A DNA stretch of 64,000 bases, taken from Natranaerobius trueperi. GTDB taxonomy: Bacteria; Bacillota; Natranaerobiia; Natranaerobiales; Natranaerobiaceae. This document shows positions 52,236 to 62,027 of this stretch, piece after piece. The DNA is taken from positions 1 to 64,000 of the forward strand of contig NZ_NIQC01000011.1 in NCBI RefSeq assembly GCF_002216005.1, read 5' to 3'. Numbering within the stretch: the first letter of the stretch is position 1; each line of letters begins with the position of its first letter. Made by a program: the position numbers and the translations under genes. The notes under the pieces were generated by a model. That model made no database searches. It was not told the DNA's origin and worked only from the letters and a program-made list of their open reading frames with translations.

Positions 52236-52425
52236 ATGAAACAAGAATATAGAAGAACTAAAACACCGTATCTTTAATTAACTATCATTTTGTTTTCTGC
52301 CCAAGATACCGAAGAAAGATATTTTCTAATTAAAAGGTAGAACAGCGTTTTAAAGAAATTGTCCATGAAGTATGTACTGAACAAAAAATTGAAGTACTAG
52401 CAATAAATGATACAAGAAGAAAAAG
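52236..52425 (+). pseudogene. tnpA: IS200-type transposase TnpA fragment
   Basis: MKQEYRRTKTPYL, then in a shifted frame LINYHFVFCPRYRRKIFLIK, then FKEIVHEVCTEQKIEVLAIN: the N-terminal part of a Y1 (HUH) IS200 transposase. It has at least two frameshifts and lacks the HUH and tyrosine motifs. Fused by deletion to the tnpB remnant that follows. Confidence 0.75.
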
Positions 52426-52836
52426 AATTAAAGCGTCGTCAAAAGATGTTCAAGCATCTATGCCAAGTGCAGTAAAAAATCAATCTATTCGTGAAGCAAA
52501 AAGTGTCTACCGCAGATCCAAGAAGATAAAAAGAGTACCAGTCTTAAAAAAGCCCGTCTGCATATGGAACAACCAAAACTATAGGATAAAAGAAAACACG
52601 GTTGAATTTCCAGTGTACATCAATGGTAAATCAAAACAGAGTGCAGTAAAAGTTATTTTAACAGAGTACCAACAGAATCTATTAAAAAACAAATTAGGGA
52701 CACTTCGCATCACGAAAAAATCAAATAAATGGATCGCCCAAGTATGTGTAACAGTACCAGAACCCAAACCTAAAGAGACTGATACAGTAATGGGAGTAGA
52801 TCTAGGATTGAAGGCCCCAGCTGTTTCGGTAATAAG
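52425..52836 (+). pseudogene. tnpB: IS605-type TnpB, broken by a transposon insertion
   Basis: An open piece (MPSAVKNQSIREAKSVYRRS, then NWNNQNYRI-like and LGTLRITKKSNKWIAQV segments) reaches the first RuvC Asp in GVDLGLKAPAVSV and then stops at the boundary of an IS3-type element. The next TnpB residues (SIHRRYGSRRKFA-like) resume at about 53785 beyond the insertion. The N-terminus is missing and the two remaining RuvC motifs are not seen. TnpB is the RNA-guided nuclease of this transposon family; this copy is dead. Confidence 0.8.
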
Positions 52837-52910
52837 TGGAGTGCTCTAGCCGAGCTGGACACTTAGGAGCGCCCATTTTCTCACTTTTTCATAGGTATTA
52901 AATTTTAGAT

Positions 52911-53290
52911 TTAAGCTACTAAAAAATCACATTCTGCTTGATGTTTTTCATATTCCATAGGTGACATATAATCTAAGCTGCTATGTAATCAGCCTTCTTG
53001 GGGTGAAATATAAGTAATGTCACCAACCCATTTCTGATTAACTGTCTCTGCACTAAAATCTTGAGTTAGTAAATTTGGAGCAACCGGATAACTGTGATTA
53101 GAATTTGTAGTAGCTTTATATCTGGTCTTTAAAACACTAATTAACCCATTCTCATGCATTATACGTCGTACCCTATTGTTGCTGGTCTTGATGCCCTTTT
53201 TATTTAATGCTTTTTTTATTCTTCTATGACCATAAGTGCTACTTGATTCATCAAAAATTTCTTTACTATGCTAATACAAGTCCTGATCTA
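52911..53290 (-). pseudogene. IS3 OrfB integrase with an internal deletion
   Basis: The minus strand reads SSSTYGHRRIKKALNKKG, VRRIMHENGLISVLKTRYK, NQKWVGDITYISPQEG, then a stop, then LHSSLDYMSPMEYEKHQ to the natural end. The DDE core between the first Asp segment (GDITYI) and the end is deleted. A stop also separates it from the upstream frame. Confidence 0.8.
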
Positions 53291-53699
53291 TTTTTTTACG
53301 ATGACTCATGGGAGATTTAAGCCAATCGTAATAAGCGCTCCTACTAACTTCTAGAGTTTGGCACATCTTCTTGACGGGAAATACGGAGCTGTGATCTTTA
53401 ATAAAAGAATACTTTATCTCTCGCCTCTGCTGAAGATGCCCATAGCCTTTTTTAGGATCTCTACCTCCTGCTTTAATTCTCTCTTTTTTTTCTAAAGCTT
53501 TTTGCTTTGCGTCTTCTGGTCTTAGGTTACCTTTGCCAGGAAAGGCATCATTTCCATGGTGGTTATATTGATTTACCCACCTTCTAACTGATGTTGCGCT
53601 GACCCCAATTTCTTTTGCTACTTCAGAGGGTTTCTTCCCTAAATCTGTTACTAGTTTCACCATTTCTCTTTTATAATCTTCAGTGAACTTCTTAGGCAT
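53271..53699 (-). CDS. IS3 OrfA joined to the start of OrfB
   Basis: 142-residue frame. MPKKFTEDYKREMVKLVTDLG and SEVAKEIGVSATSVRRWVN form the OrfA helix-turn-helix; the end (YSFIKDHSSVFPVKKMCQTL, SRSAYYDWL) is OrfB. The middle is read out of frame: the -1 frame instead gives the leucine-zipper ELKQEVEILKKAMGIFS. An indel in the A8 tract (GAAAAAAAAG) probably merged the frames, and the usual A6G slip site remains further on. Confidence 0.7.
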   Translation of the reverse strand: MPKKFTEDYKREMVKLVTDLGKKPSEVAKEIGVSATSVRRWVNQYNHHGNDAFPGKGNLRPEDAKQKALEKKERIKAGGRDPKKGYGHLQQRREIKYSFIKDHSSVFPVKKMCQTLEVSRSAYYDWLKSPMSHRKKIDQDLY

Positions 53700-54014
53700 T
53701 GCTGAACACTTTCTTTCTTGAATTAATTATAGAACCTTTCTCCGTGTCCAGCAAATCGACTACACTCTAGAAGAGTAATGAGCGTAGTAAGTATACACAG
53801 AAGATACGGTAGTAGAAGAAAATTCGCCTAACAAACTAAATTCTGAACAGATGAATTATTTTTTACTAATAGAAAAATTGACTATGATTATTAAAAGTTT
53901 AAATAAAATTAAAAGTCTATTAAAATTAGAAGGGTTTTCAATAAATTAAAAAGAAACTACTTATTAGAAAAATATGACAGATCATTTGAGTCATAAGGAA
54001 TTGGAGGTAACTAT

Positions 54015-56402
54015 GTGGATTATATAGCTCATATTCGTGATAAGGATGGGTGCATTCAGTCTGTTCAAGAGCATTTGAGTAGTGTAGGTAAACTATCTTC
54101 TCGTTATGGTGAAAAAATCGGAGTTAAACAATTAACATATATAGTAGGTTGGTTACACGATTTAGGCAAAATGAGTAGTCAATTTAAAGAGTATATTTTG
54201 GGTGCAGTTGAAGATCAATACTGTCAAACTAAAAAAGGAAGTATAGATCACTCAACGGCAGGTGGCAAATTATTATTTGAATTTTTTCATCAAGATGAGA
54301 AAAGTGTATCTACTCGACTTGTTACAGAAATATTAAGTAATGTTATATTATCTCATCATACAGGTTTAATAGATTATTTATCTGCAAATTCAAAATCTGA
54401 CTTCCTCAGAAGGATTAAGGAGAAAGAGATAGATGATTATAGTAAGATCAAGAATAATTTTCTAGAAGTAATATATTCTTTACCTTCACTAAAGAACGAC
54501 ATTAAAAAAAGTGAAAAAGAATTAGAAAAAGTTTTAAGTCAAAATTGTAAAAACGACCCAAAATTTACAATTTCGTTACTAACTAAATATATTTTTAGTT
54601 GTTTAATTGATGCTGATAGAACAGATGCAAGGTGTTTTGATGAAAATATCACTCTACCAAGGCCTCCAAATAACAAAGAGTTATTTCAATCTTATTATTT
54701 AAAATTAATAGATTATTTAAATGATTTAAACAATGCCGACAAAAGTGAAAGTAAAATTAACAATTTGCGAAGACAAATGTCTGAAGAATGCGATTGTTTT
54801 GCTGATAAATCTACTGGTATTTATACATTGTCAATACCAACCGGCGGAGGAAAAACTCTCTCAAGCTTAAGATATGCTTTGAAACATGCTGTTAAATACA
54901 ATAAGGACCGAATCATTTATGTAGTTCCTTATACTTCAATTATTGAACAAAATGCAGAAGAAGTAAGAAGTATTTTAGGGGATGATGGACATATCATTGA
55001 ACACCATTCAAATGTAATTGAAGATACTGATGAGGAAAATTTATATGAAAAGAAGAAGAGACACTTAACAAGAGATAATTGGGATGTCCCTATTGTCTTT
55101 ACAACCATGGTTCAATTTCTTAATGCGTTTTATTCTAAAAAAACACGTGATACTAGACGTCTACATAACCTTGCAAACTCTATTGTAATATTTGATGAAG
55201 TACAATCTGTCCCTGTAAAGTGTATTTCTATGTTTAACCAAGCTTTAAACTTTTTAAAAAATGTTTGTGATTCGAGCCTGTTATTGTGTACAGCTACACA
55301 GCCGGCTCTTGAATATGTTGAAAATAATATCGATTCTATTGATGGTGAAATCATTTCAAAATTAGAAGAAGTTGAAGAGCATTTTAAACGTGTTGAAATA
55401 GTAGATAAGACTATTCCTTCAGGTTGGAGTACAGAGGAAATAACCAAATTTATTATAGGGCTTCTTAATGAAACTTCAAGTATTCTTACTATATTGAACA
55501 CTAAAACAGTTGTTAAAAAACTATATGATCAATTAAGACTAAATTGCGACGTGAAAGTTTACCATTTAAGTACTTCAATGTGTGCGGCTCATAGAGCAGA
55601 AGTATTAAAGGAAGTGAAAAATGCCCTGAATAATGGTGAAAAAGTCATATGTATTAGTACGCAATTAATTGAAGCTGGGGTTGATATTAGTTTTAACTGT
55701 GTTATCAGATCTCTAGCTGGATTGGATTCAATAGCACAGGCTGCAGGTAGATGTAATAGGCATAATGACTATTATTACGGAAATGTTTTCATTATTAATC
55801 ACAATGAAGAAAATCTTAATAAACTAAAAACTATAAAAGTAGGTGCAGAAATTACAGAAAAAATTCTAATAGATAAAGAAAAAGGATTTATAGAAAATGA
55901 TCTTTTATCAGGAAAAATTATGTATTTTTATTTTAAAAATTATTTTAAAGAATTTCAAGAAGACCTTAATTATACTGTTCCTTCATTGAAAGAAAATCTC
56001 TTTAATCTACTTGTTGGAAGCAACAAGTATAAACAATACTATGAGAATAAAACAGGGGATCAGTTTCCATTGCTATTATATACCAGTATGAAAACCGAAG
56101 GAGATTATTTTCAAGTGATTGACCAACCGACTAGATCTGTGTTAGTACCATATAAGAAAGGAGCAGAACTGATTGCTGAATTAAATGGTGAGGTCGATAT
56201 AAACAGAATATCTGATTTAATAAATAAATCGCAACATTACATTGTTAATATTTTCGATTTCGAACTTCAAAAGTTAAGCGAAACTGGAAGTGTAACTTCA
56301 CTGCTTGATGGTGAGATATTAGCATTAAGAGAAAATGCTTATGACATAAACTATGGTATTTCAACTGACGAAGAGGGAAAGATGAATGCAAAATTTATTT
56401 AA
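54015..56402 (+). CDS. cas3: CRISPR-associated helicase-nuclease Cas3 (type I-C)
   Basis: 795 residues. N-terminal HD nuclease (WLHDLGK near 51, HHTG near 118), then a superfamily-2 helicase: [10 protein letters not shown] (Walker A, near 276), VIFDEVQS (DExx box), TATQPA, and QAAGRCNRH near 580. It is recruited by Cascade to unwind and degrade target DNA. Start is GTG 54015 (GGAGGT upstream; the overlapping ATG at 54012 is out of frame). First gene of the cas operon. Confidence 0.97.
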   Translation: MDYIAHIRDKDGCIQSVQEHLSSVGKLSSRYGEKIGVKQLTYIVGWLHDLGKMSSQFKEYILGAVEDQYCQTKKGSIDHSTAGGKLLFEFFHQDEKSVSTRLVTEILSNVILSHHTGLIDYLSANSKSDFLRRIKEKEIDDYSKIKNNFLEVIYSLPSLKNDIKKSEKELEKVLSQNCKNDPKFTISLLTKYIFSCLIDADRTDARCFDENITLPRPPNNKELFQSYYLKLIDYLNDLNNADKSESKINNLRRQMSEECDCFADKSTGIYTLSIPTGGGKTLSSLRYALKHAVKYNKDRIIYVVPYTSIIEQNAEEVRSILGDDGHIIEHHSNVIEDTDEENLYEKKKRHLTRDNWDVPIVFTTMVQFLNAFYSKKTRDTRRLHNLANSIVIFDEVQSVPVKCISMFNQALNFLKNVCDSSLLLCTATQPALEYVENNIDSIDGEIISKLEEVEEHFKRVEIVDKTIPSGWSTEEITKFIIGLLNETSSILTILNTKTVVKKLYDQLRLNCDVKVYHLSTSMCAAHRAEVLKEVKNALNNGEKVICISTQLIEAGVDISFNCVIRSLAGLDSIAQAAGRCNRHNDYYYGNVFIINHNEENLNKLKTIKVGAEITEKILIDKEKGFIENDLLSGKIMYFYFKNYFKEFQEDLNYTVPSLKENLFNLLVGSNKYKQYYENKTGDQFPLLLYTSMKTEGDYFQVIDQPTRSVLVPYKKGAELIAELNGEVDINRISDLINKSQHYIVNIFDFELQKLSETGSVTSLLDGEILALRENAYDINYGISTDEEGKMNAKFI

Positions 56403-56416
56403 ATAGAGGTGATATT

Positions 56417-57127
56417 GTGCGAAACCAGGTGGAGTTTGAAGTGTATGGATCTTATGCATTGTTCACAGATCCTATAACAAAAATGGGGGGAGAGAAATTA
56501 TCTTATCAAGTTCCTACATATCAAGCACTAAAGGGGATGCTTGAATCTGTTTATTGGAAGCCTACAATTTTATGGATTATTGATGAAGTTCGTGTAATGA
56601 ACCCTATAAAAATGGAAGCCAAAGGAATACGTCCAATTAGTTATAACAAAAATGAGAATACTTTAGCTAACTATACTTATTTGAAAAATGTAAGATACCA
56701 GGTTAAAGCTCACTTTATTTTTAACCCACATCGACCTGACTTAGACTATGATCGAAATGAACATAAACACCACAATATAGCCAAGAGATGTATTAAAGCA
56801 GGTGGCAGAAGAGATGTGTTTTTAGGGGTTAGAGAATGTCCCGCATATGTAGAGCCTTGTGAATTTGGGGAAGGGGAAGGTTACTATGACAAATATGGTT
56901 CCATTCATTTAGGCACTATGGTTCATGGCCTTAACTATCCTGACGAGACAGGAAAAAATATGCTAGAAGCACGGTTATGGAACCCAGTAATGAAAGACGG
57001 ATACATAAATTTTATACGTCCTGATCAATGTGATTTAGTTCGACCTATATCCAAACTAACACCAAAATCCTTTCAAAAAGAAAATCTCCAATCTGTGGAA
57101 GAATTAGATGGAGAAATAACAAATTGA
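56417..57127 (+). CDS. cas5: Cas5c (Cas5d), crRNA-processing endonuclease of type I-C
   Basis: 236 residues. In I-C systems, which lack Cas6, this protein cuts the repeat RNA and then caps the Cascade. LESVYWKP (about 42-49) supplies the catalytic Tyr, and [11 protein letters not shown] (about 113-123) holds the Lys-His pair of the known active site. Starts 15 nt after cas3 with AGAGGTG upstream. Confidence 0.95.
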   Translation: MRNQVEFEVYGSYALFTDPITKMGGEKLSYQVPTYQALKGMLESVYWKPTILWIIDEVRVMNPIKMEAKGIRPISYNKNENTLANYTYLKNVRYQVKAHFIFNPHRPDLDYDRNEHKHHNIAKRCIKAGGRRDVFLGVRECPAYVEPCEFGEGEGYYDKYGSIHLGTMVHGLNYPDETGKNMLEARLWNPVMKDGYINFIRPDQCDLVRPISKLTPKSFQKENLQSVEELDGEITN

Positions 57128-57139
57128 AGGAGGACATAA

Positions 57140-59053
57140 ATGGGCTGGATGTATGATTTATATCAAACATATGAAAACAACATTGGACAGGTAGGAAAAG
57201 TTGGGATAACGAAAAGTAACCGTCGTTATACATTATTACCTATTGCTCATACTACACAGTCTGCGCAAGTCGAGATCACTGTGGATGAAGCCGGTAACTT
57301 CTACAATGCGAAAGTGGTTGATAAAGAAGAGGCAACAACAGTTATACCTTGCACTGAACAGTCTCTTAGTCGTACTAGTAAACCAGTTCCTCATCCACTC
57401 CACGATAAACTTATGTATGTAGCAGGTGACTTTGAAAAATACGGAGGAAAAATCAGAAAAGGATTTCAACCATATGAAGATTATTTAACTAATTTGAAAG
57501 AATGGGTTGAATCACCTCACACCAATGATCGTGTAAAATCAATATACTGGTATATACTCAAAGGAACTTTAATTAAAGATCTTATAGAAGTTTCAATTCT
57601 TTCAGTAGATAAGAAAAACCACTTAATTCCGAAATGGACAAAAACAGTAGGTGAAGAATATGGTGAAAAACCTAAACTTTTTAAAGTTATTAGTGATACA
57701 CAAGACAAAGTATTTGTACGTTTTAATACTCACAAACTGGGAAGCAGTGAAACAAAAGTTTGGGAAGATGAAGAAGTGATAAATTCTTTCATTAACTTTT
57801 ATAAAGATAAATTACAACAAAGTGACCTTTGTTATGTAACTGGGAAAACAAAACCTAGAACAGAAAAACACTTGAGTGGGTTAAGACGAGCAGGTGATAG
57901 TGCCAAACTTATATCTGGGAATGACACAAGTGGTTTGACATTTAGGGGGCGTTTCGATAAAGCAAATGAGGTCGTAAGTATTAGTTATGATGTATCACAA
58001 AAAGCACATAATGCTTTAAAATGGTTGATTCAAAAGCAAGGGAAAATCGTAGATGGGAGAGTGTTTCTTGTTTGGGGAAATGAAAAAACAGAAGTCCCTT
58101 CACCCCAAGATGATGCAGATTCTTTATTTAGAGAACTGGGTTATAATTTCACAAATGAAACAGAAGAAAGTGACACTCATGAGATATTTGCTGAAAAGTT
58201 TAGTAAAGCGATCGATGGTTACAAAAGTGATCTTTCATATAAATCACAGGTTTCTATATTAATTCTTGATGCAGCGACACCTGGACGGCTATCAATCGTG
58301 TATTATCGTAATTTAGAAAAAGAAGAATACTTAAAACAAATTATTAAATGGCATCAGACATGTTCGTGGTTACACCAGTACAAAAAAAGTGAAGGCAAAC
58401 AACGAATTAAATTTTATGGAGCACCATCATCTCGTGATATTGCTCTAGTGGCCTATGGCCCTCGAGTTGGTGATAATATTATTAAAGGCACCATGGAAAG
58501 GATACTTCCTTGTATAGTAGATGGTCATAAGATTCCGTTAGATATTATAAGAAGTGCTTTCTACAGAGCATCAAACCCTGTTGCGATGGATAGATGGGAG
58601 TGGGAAAAAACACTAAGTATAACGTGTGCATTATTAAATAAGCAATATGAAAAGGAGGGATATGAAGTGGCTTTAGATGTTACAAATAGGAATAGAGATT
58701 ATCTATTTGGTCGCTTGCTAGCTGTAGCTGATGTACTTGAGAGAAGGGCCTTAACAAAAGAAGAGGATCGGGCGACGAATGCAATACGATATATGAATGC
58801 TTTTTCTAGACATCCTGCTAGAACATGGCAAATTATTCAGACTAACTTACAACCTTATCAAGTTAAACTTGGGAATAAAGCATTTTATTATAATCGCTTA
58901 ATTGATGAAATTGCTTCACAAATAGAAATTGATGATTTTAATAATAAACCTTTAAGCGGAAAGTACTTGTTAGGGTTTTATAGCCAGAGATATGAGCTGT
59001 ACACAAGTAAGAAAGAGAAGCAAGAAAATTATAACTCAAATCAGGAGGTATAG
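57140..59053 (+). CDS. cas8c: Cas8c (Csd1) large subunit of type I-C Cascade
   Basis: 637 residues. MGWMYDLYQTYENN is the typical Csd1 start; CYVTGKTKPRTEKH and FRGRF blocks also match the family. It recognises the PAM and positions target DNA. AAGGAGG precedes the ATG. The last 128 codons contain an internal start for Cas11c (see 58667). Next gene is 3 nt away. Confidence 0.95.
   Translation: MGWMYDLYQTYENNIGQVGKVGITKSNRRYTLLPIAHTTQSAQVEITVDEAGNFYNAKVVDKEEATTVIPCTEQSLSRTSKPVPHPLHDKLMYVAGDFEKYGGKIRKGFQPYEDYLTNLKEWVESPHTNDRVKSIYWYILKGTLIKDLIEVSILSVDKKNHLIPKWTKTVGEEYGEKPKLFKVISDTQDKVFVRFNTHKLGSSETKVWEDEEVINSFINFYKDKLQQSDLCYVTGKTKPRTEKHLSGLRRAGDSAKLISGNDTSGLTFRGRFDKANEVVSISYDVSQKAHNALKWLIQKQGKIVDGRVFLVWGNEKTEVPSPQDDADSLFRELGYNFTNETEESDTHEIFAEKFSKAIDGYKSDLSYKSQVSILILDAATPGRLSIVYYRNLEKEEYLKQIIKWHQTCSWLHQYKKSEGKQRIKFYGAPSSRDIALVAYGPRVGDNIIKGTMERILPCIVDGHKIPLDIIRSAFYRASNPVAMDRWEWEKTLSITCALLNKQYEKEGYEVALDVTNRNRDYLFGRLLAVADVLERRALTKEEDRATNAIRYMNAFSRHPARTWQIIQTNLQPYQVKLGNKAFYYNRLIDEIASQIEIDDFNNKPLSGKYLLGFYSQRYELYTSKKEKQENYNSNQEV
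58667..59053 (+). CDS. cas11c: Cas11c small subunit from an internal start in cas8c
   Basis: In frame with cas8c, AAAGGAGGG (58651-58659) lies 7 nt before GTG 58667, an ideal ribosome site inside a coding region. The product would be 128 residues starting MALDVTNRNRDYLFG and largely helical. Type I-C systems are known to make Cas11 from the 3' end of cas8c in just this way. Position, size and ribosome site all agree. Confidence 0.8.
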   Translation: MALDVTNRNRDYLFGRLLAVADVLERRALTKEEDRATNAIRYMNAFSRHPARTWQIIQTNLQPYQVKLGNKAFYYNRLIDEIASQIEIDDFNNKPLSGKYLLGFYSQRYELYTSKKEKQENYNSNQEV

Positions 59054-59055
59054 AT

Positions 59056-59895
59056 ATGTCTATTTTGGATTATAAGATTGATTTTGCTGTTGTTTTTTTA
59101 GTTAAAAATGCAAACCCAAATGGTGATCCTTTAAATGGAAATCGCCCTAGACAAAATTATGAAGGGTTTGGAGAAGTATCAGATGTTTGCATAAAAAGAA
59201 AGATTCGTAACCGTCTACAAGATCAAGGGGAACCCATTTTTGTTCAATCAGATGAAAGAAAGAACGATGGGTTTAAAAGTTTAAAAGAACGTGCTGATTC
59301 AGTTAAAGAATTAAAGGAAACTAAAGATAAAGATTTATATCATGATATTTCTTGTGAAACATGGACAGATGTTAGAAGTTTTGGACAAGTTTTTGCTTTT
59401 AAAGGTGGAGAATCAACTTCAATTGGTGTTAGAGGACCGGTATCTATACATCCAGCAATAAGTTTACATCCAGTTGATATAACTAGTACACAAATAACAA
59501 AAAGTGTTAATTCGACTACTTCTGATAATAAGGGTTCAGATACAATGGGAATGAAACATCGTGTTGATTTTGGTGTTTATGTATTTTATGGAAGTATAAA
59601 TACTCAACTAGCTGAAAAGACAAAATTTACAAAAGAAGATGCTGAAAAAATTAAATATTCATTAGAAACTCTTTTTGAAAACGATGCCTCATCTGCCCGT
59701 CCAGATGGAAGTATGACTATTAATAAGGTGTACTGGTGGAAACATAATACAAAATTAGGGCAATATCCATCAGGCAAAGTACACCGTTCTCTTTCTATTG
59801 AACTAAAAGAAGAAACCCCAAAAACAATGGATGATGTGAAAATTGAATTAAGCAATTTAAAAGGGCTTGATGTGGAAGTGTATGATGGGGAGTAG
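59056..59895 (+). CDS. cas7: Cas7c (Csd2) backbone subunit of Cascade
   Basis: 279 residues with NANPNGDPLNGNRPRQ near the start and a SIGVRGPVSIHPAISLHPV block, hallmarks of Csd2. Several copies wrap the crRNA. CAGGAGGTATAG upstream of the ATG. Its end overlaps the start of cas4. Confidence 0.96.
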   Translation: MSILDYKIDFAVVFLVKNANPNGDPLNGNRPRQNYEGFGEVSDVCIKRKIRNRLQDQGEPIFVQSDERKNDGFKSLKERADSVKELKETKDKDLYHDISCETWTDVRSFGQVFAFKGGESTSIGVRGPVSIHPAISLHPVDITSTQITKSVNSTTSDNKGSDTMGMKHRVDFGVYVFYGSINTQLAEKTKFTKEDAEKIKYSLETLFENDASSARPDGSMTINKVYWWKHNTKLGQYPSGKVHRSLSIELKEETPKTMDDVKIELSNLKGLDVEVYDGE

Positions 59896-60541
59896 AGAAG
59901 AAGATTTTTTACTACTATCCGGGATACAACATTTTTATTTTTGTAAAAGGCAGTGGGCCCTAATACATATTGAACAACAATGGGAAGAAAATGTAAGAAC
60001 AGTCGAAGGTCAGAATGTACACAAAAAAGTAGATAAACCTTTTATTAGGGAAAAGAGAAATGAGATGCTTATAGTTCGTTCAATGCCTATACATTCAAAA
60101 GAACTAGGTGCTACTGGAGTTAGTGATGTGGTGGAGTTCAAAAAAGATAAAGAAGGCGTGCCTATTCAAGGTTCGCAAAACAAATATATACCAATCCCAA
60201 TTGAGTACAAAAGAGGAAAACCAAAACAAAATAAATCAGATATTGTTCAATTGGTAGCACAAGCAATGTGCCTCGAAGAAATGCTTCTATGTAAGGTTTC
60301 TAAGGGTTATATTTATTATGATAAAATTAAACAAAGAATAGAGGTTCCAGTCAGTTCCTCAGATAAACAGGAAGTTAGAGATGTATTTAGTGAAATGCAC
60401 CATTATTTTGATAAGCGATACACCCCTCGAGTTAAGACAGGGCCATTTTGTAAAAGTTGTTCTTTAAAAAACCTTTGTATACCAAATTTAATGAAAAAGC
60501 AATCTGTAAGCAATTATATAGAAAGGAAAATCAGAGAATGA
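59885..60541 (+). CDS. cas4: Cas4 nuclease
   Basis: About 218 residues from ATG 59885 (MGSREEDFLLLSG), overlapping the cas7 stop. RecB-type nuclease core: GVSDVVEF and IEYKRGKPKQ (Asp, Glu, Lys), with four Cys (FCKRQW near 19 and FCKSCSLKNLC near 195) for an Fe-S cluster. It trims and PAM-selects new spacers together with Cas1-Cas2. Confidence 0.95.
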   Translation: MGSREEDFLLLSGIQHFYFCKRQWALIHIEQQWEENVRTVEGQNVHKKVDKPFIREKRNEMLIVRSMPIHSKELGATGVSDVVEFKKDKEGVPIQGSQNKYIPIPIEYKRGKPKQNKSDIVQLVAQAMCLEEMLLCKVSKGYIYYDKIKQRIEVPVSSSDKQEVRDVFSEMHHYFDKRYTPRVKTGPFCKSCSLKNLCIPNLMKKQSVSNYIERKIRE

Positions 60542-61569
60542 AGAGATTGTTGAACAGTTTATTTGTTACTAGTCCTGATGTTTATTTAAGTTTAGATGGT
60601 GAAAACATTGTTGTAAAGAAAGACAAAGAACGAATTGGTCGTGTTCCACTACATAATTTAGAATCAGTCTATACTTTTGGATATAGCGGGGCTAGTCCAG
60701 CTTTAATGGGAGCTTGTGCTGAAAGAAATATATCATTAGTTTTCCTGACTAGGAACGGCAAATTTTTGGCAAGAATAATTGGGGAGAGTAGAGGTAATGT
60801 GGTTTTAAGGAAAACTCAGTATCGCTTATCAGATGATAAAAATTTGAGTGCAAAAATAGCTCGAAACTTCATTGTAGGTAAAATTTATAATAATAAATGG
60901 ATACTTGAAAGGGCTACTAGAGATTATCCGTTAAGGGTTGATATTGATAAATTTAAAGAAACATCTCAACACTTATCAGATTTAATAACTGAGGTTAGGA
61001 ACGTTAATAATTTAGAATTACTACGAGGTTATGAAGGGCAGGCAGCTGTTAGTTATAATGAAGTTTTTGACCAATTAATCTTACAGCAAAAAGACGAATT
61101 TCGATTTAAAAGAAGAAGTAGAAGGCCACCTCTTGATAAAGTAAATGCTATGCTATCCTTTGCATACACCTTACTATCGAATGATATTATATCTGCAGCG
61201 GAAAGTATAGGACTTGATGCATATGTAGGATTTTTACATCGTGATAGACCAGGCAGGGCCTCACTAGCTCTTGACATGATGGAAGAACTGAGGGGAGTAT
61301 ATGCGGAGCGCTTTGTAATCTCGCTAATTAACAAAAAAGTAATGAAAAAAGGTGATTTTTCGGTTAAAGAAAATGGTGCTATATTAATGAAAGATGAAGC
61401 TAGAAAGAAATTTCTTAAACATTGGCAAGATAGAAAACAAGAGAAAATAAATCATCCTTATTTGGGCGAAAAAATTCCTTGGGGGGTGGTTCCTTATGCT
61501 CAATCAATGCTACTTGCAAGATATTTAAGAGGAGATTTGGATGAGTATCCGCCTCTCTTATGGAAGTAG
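60538..61569 (+). CDS. cas1: Cas1 integrase
   Basis: 343 residues from ATG 60538, overlapping the cas4 stop (ATGA). MKRLLNSLFVTSPDVYLSLD is a typical I-C Cas1 start. The catalytic Glu (YEGQAAVSYNEVF region), His (GFLHRDRPGR) and Asp/Glu in SLALDMMEELR are present. Integrates new spacers. Confidence 0.97.
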   Translation: MKRLLNSLFVTSPDVYLSLDGENIVVKKDKERIGRVPLHNLESVYTFGYSGASPALMGACAERNISLVFLTRNGKFLARIIGESRGNVVLRKTQYRLSDDKNLSAKIARNFIVGKIYNNKWILERATRDYPLRVDIDKFKETSQHLSDLITEVRNVNNLELLRGYEGQAAVSYNEVFDQLILQQKDEFRFKRRSRRPPLDKVNAMLSFAYTLLSNDIISAAESIGLDAYVGFLHRDRPGRASLALDMMEELRGVYAERFVISLINKKVMKKGDFSVKENGAILMKDEARKKFLKHWQDRKQEKINHPYLGEKIPWGVVPYAQSMLLARYLRGDLDEYPPLLWK

Positions 61570-61578
61570 GTGATTTCT

Positions 61579-61869
61579 TTGTTAGTTGTTATTACTTATG
61601 ATGTTAGTACAACAAGTATTAAAGGCACCAAGAGGTTACGAAAAGTTTCAAAAATTTGTCAAAACTATGGTGTTAGAGTTCAAAATTCAGTATTTGAATG
61701 TGTTGTTGACTCAACTCAGTTAAGAGAATTAAAGTATCAACTAATTGATATTATTGATGAAAATGAAGATAGTTTGATAATTTATCGATTAGGAGATAAT
61801 TATAAAAAAAAAGTAGAACATATAGGTATAAAAGAATCACTTGATGTGGAAGGTCCACTTTTTATTTGA
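61579..61869 (+). CDS. cas2: Cas2 adaptation protein
   Basis: 96 residues from TTG 61579, with AGGTGA 8 nt upstream (GTG 61570, immediately after the cas1 stop, is the alternative). VVITYDVSTT holds the conserved Asp; VQNSVFECVVD and LIIYRLGDN follow. It forms the Cas1-Cas2 integrase complex. Last cas gene before the array leader. Confidence 0.96.
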   Translation: MLVVITYDVSTTSIKGTKRLRKVSKICQNYGVRVQNSVFECVVDSTQLRELKYQLIDIIDENEDSLIIYRLGDNYKKKVEHIGIKESLDVEGPLFI

Positions 61870-62027
61870 GTGCGAATGTGAAGTTAACAGAGAATTATAG
61901 ATATTCTCGCACCACATTATTTGAAATTTGTTCCTATTATTAAAAAAATAAATCGTAAACTAATAGGAAAATAGTGATATTTGACTAAAAATGAACTCAA
62001 AAATTAGATTTTTGCTCAAATATCGCA
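61870..62027 (+). promoter_or_regulatory. CRISPR leader
   Basis: AT-rich 158 nt between cas2 and the first repeat, where the array promoter and the Cas1-Cas2 docking site are expected. Its first 60 nt contain degenerate repeat-like pieces: GAGTGCG with TGAAG (61868-61883) and CTCGCACC with TTGAAAT (61906-61927). Confidence 0.8.

Larger units (their letters stand above)
52837..53769 (-). mobile_element. Defective IS3-family element inserted in tnpB
   Basis: About 930 bp. The ends (TGGAGTG...GCTGGACAC at 52837-52862 and the inverse TAGAGTG...GCTGGACAC at 53769-53744) are imperfect inverted repeats of IS3 type. Inside, on the minus strand, are orfA (53271-53699) and an internally deleted orfB. 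TnpB sequence flanks both sides, so this is a nested insertion. It cannot transpose by itself. Confidence 0.85.
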
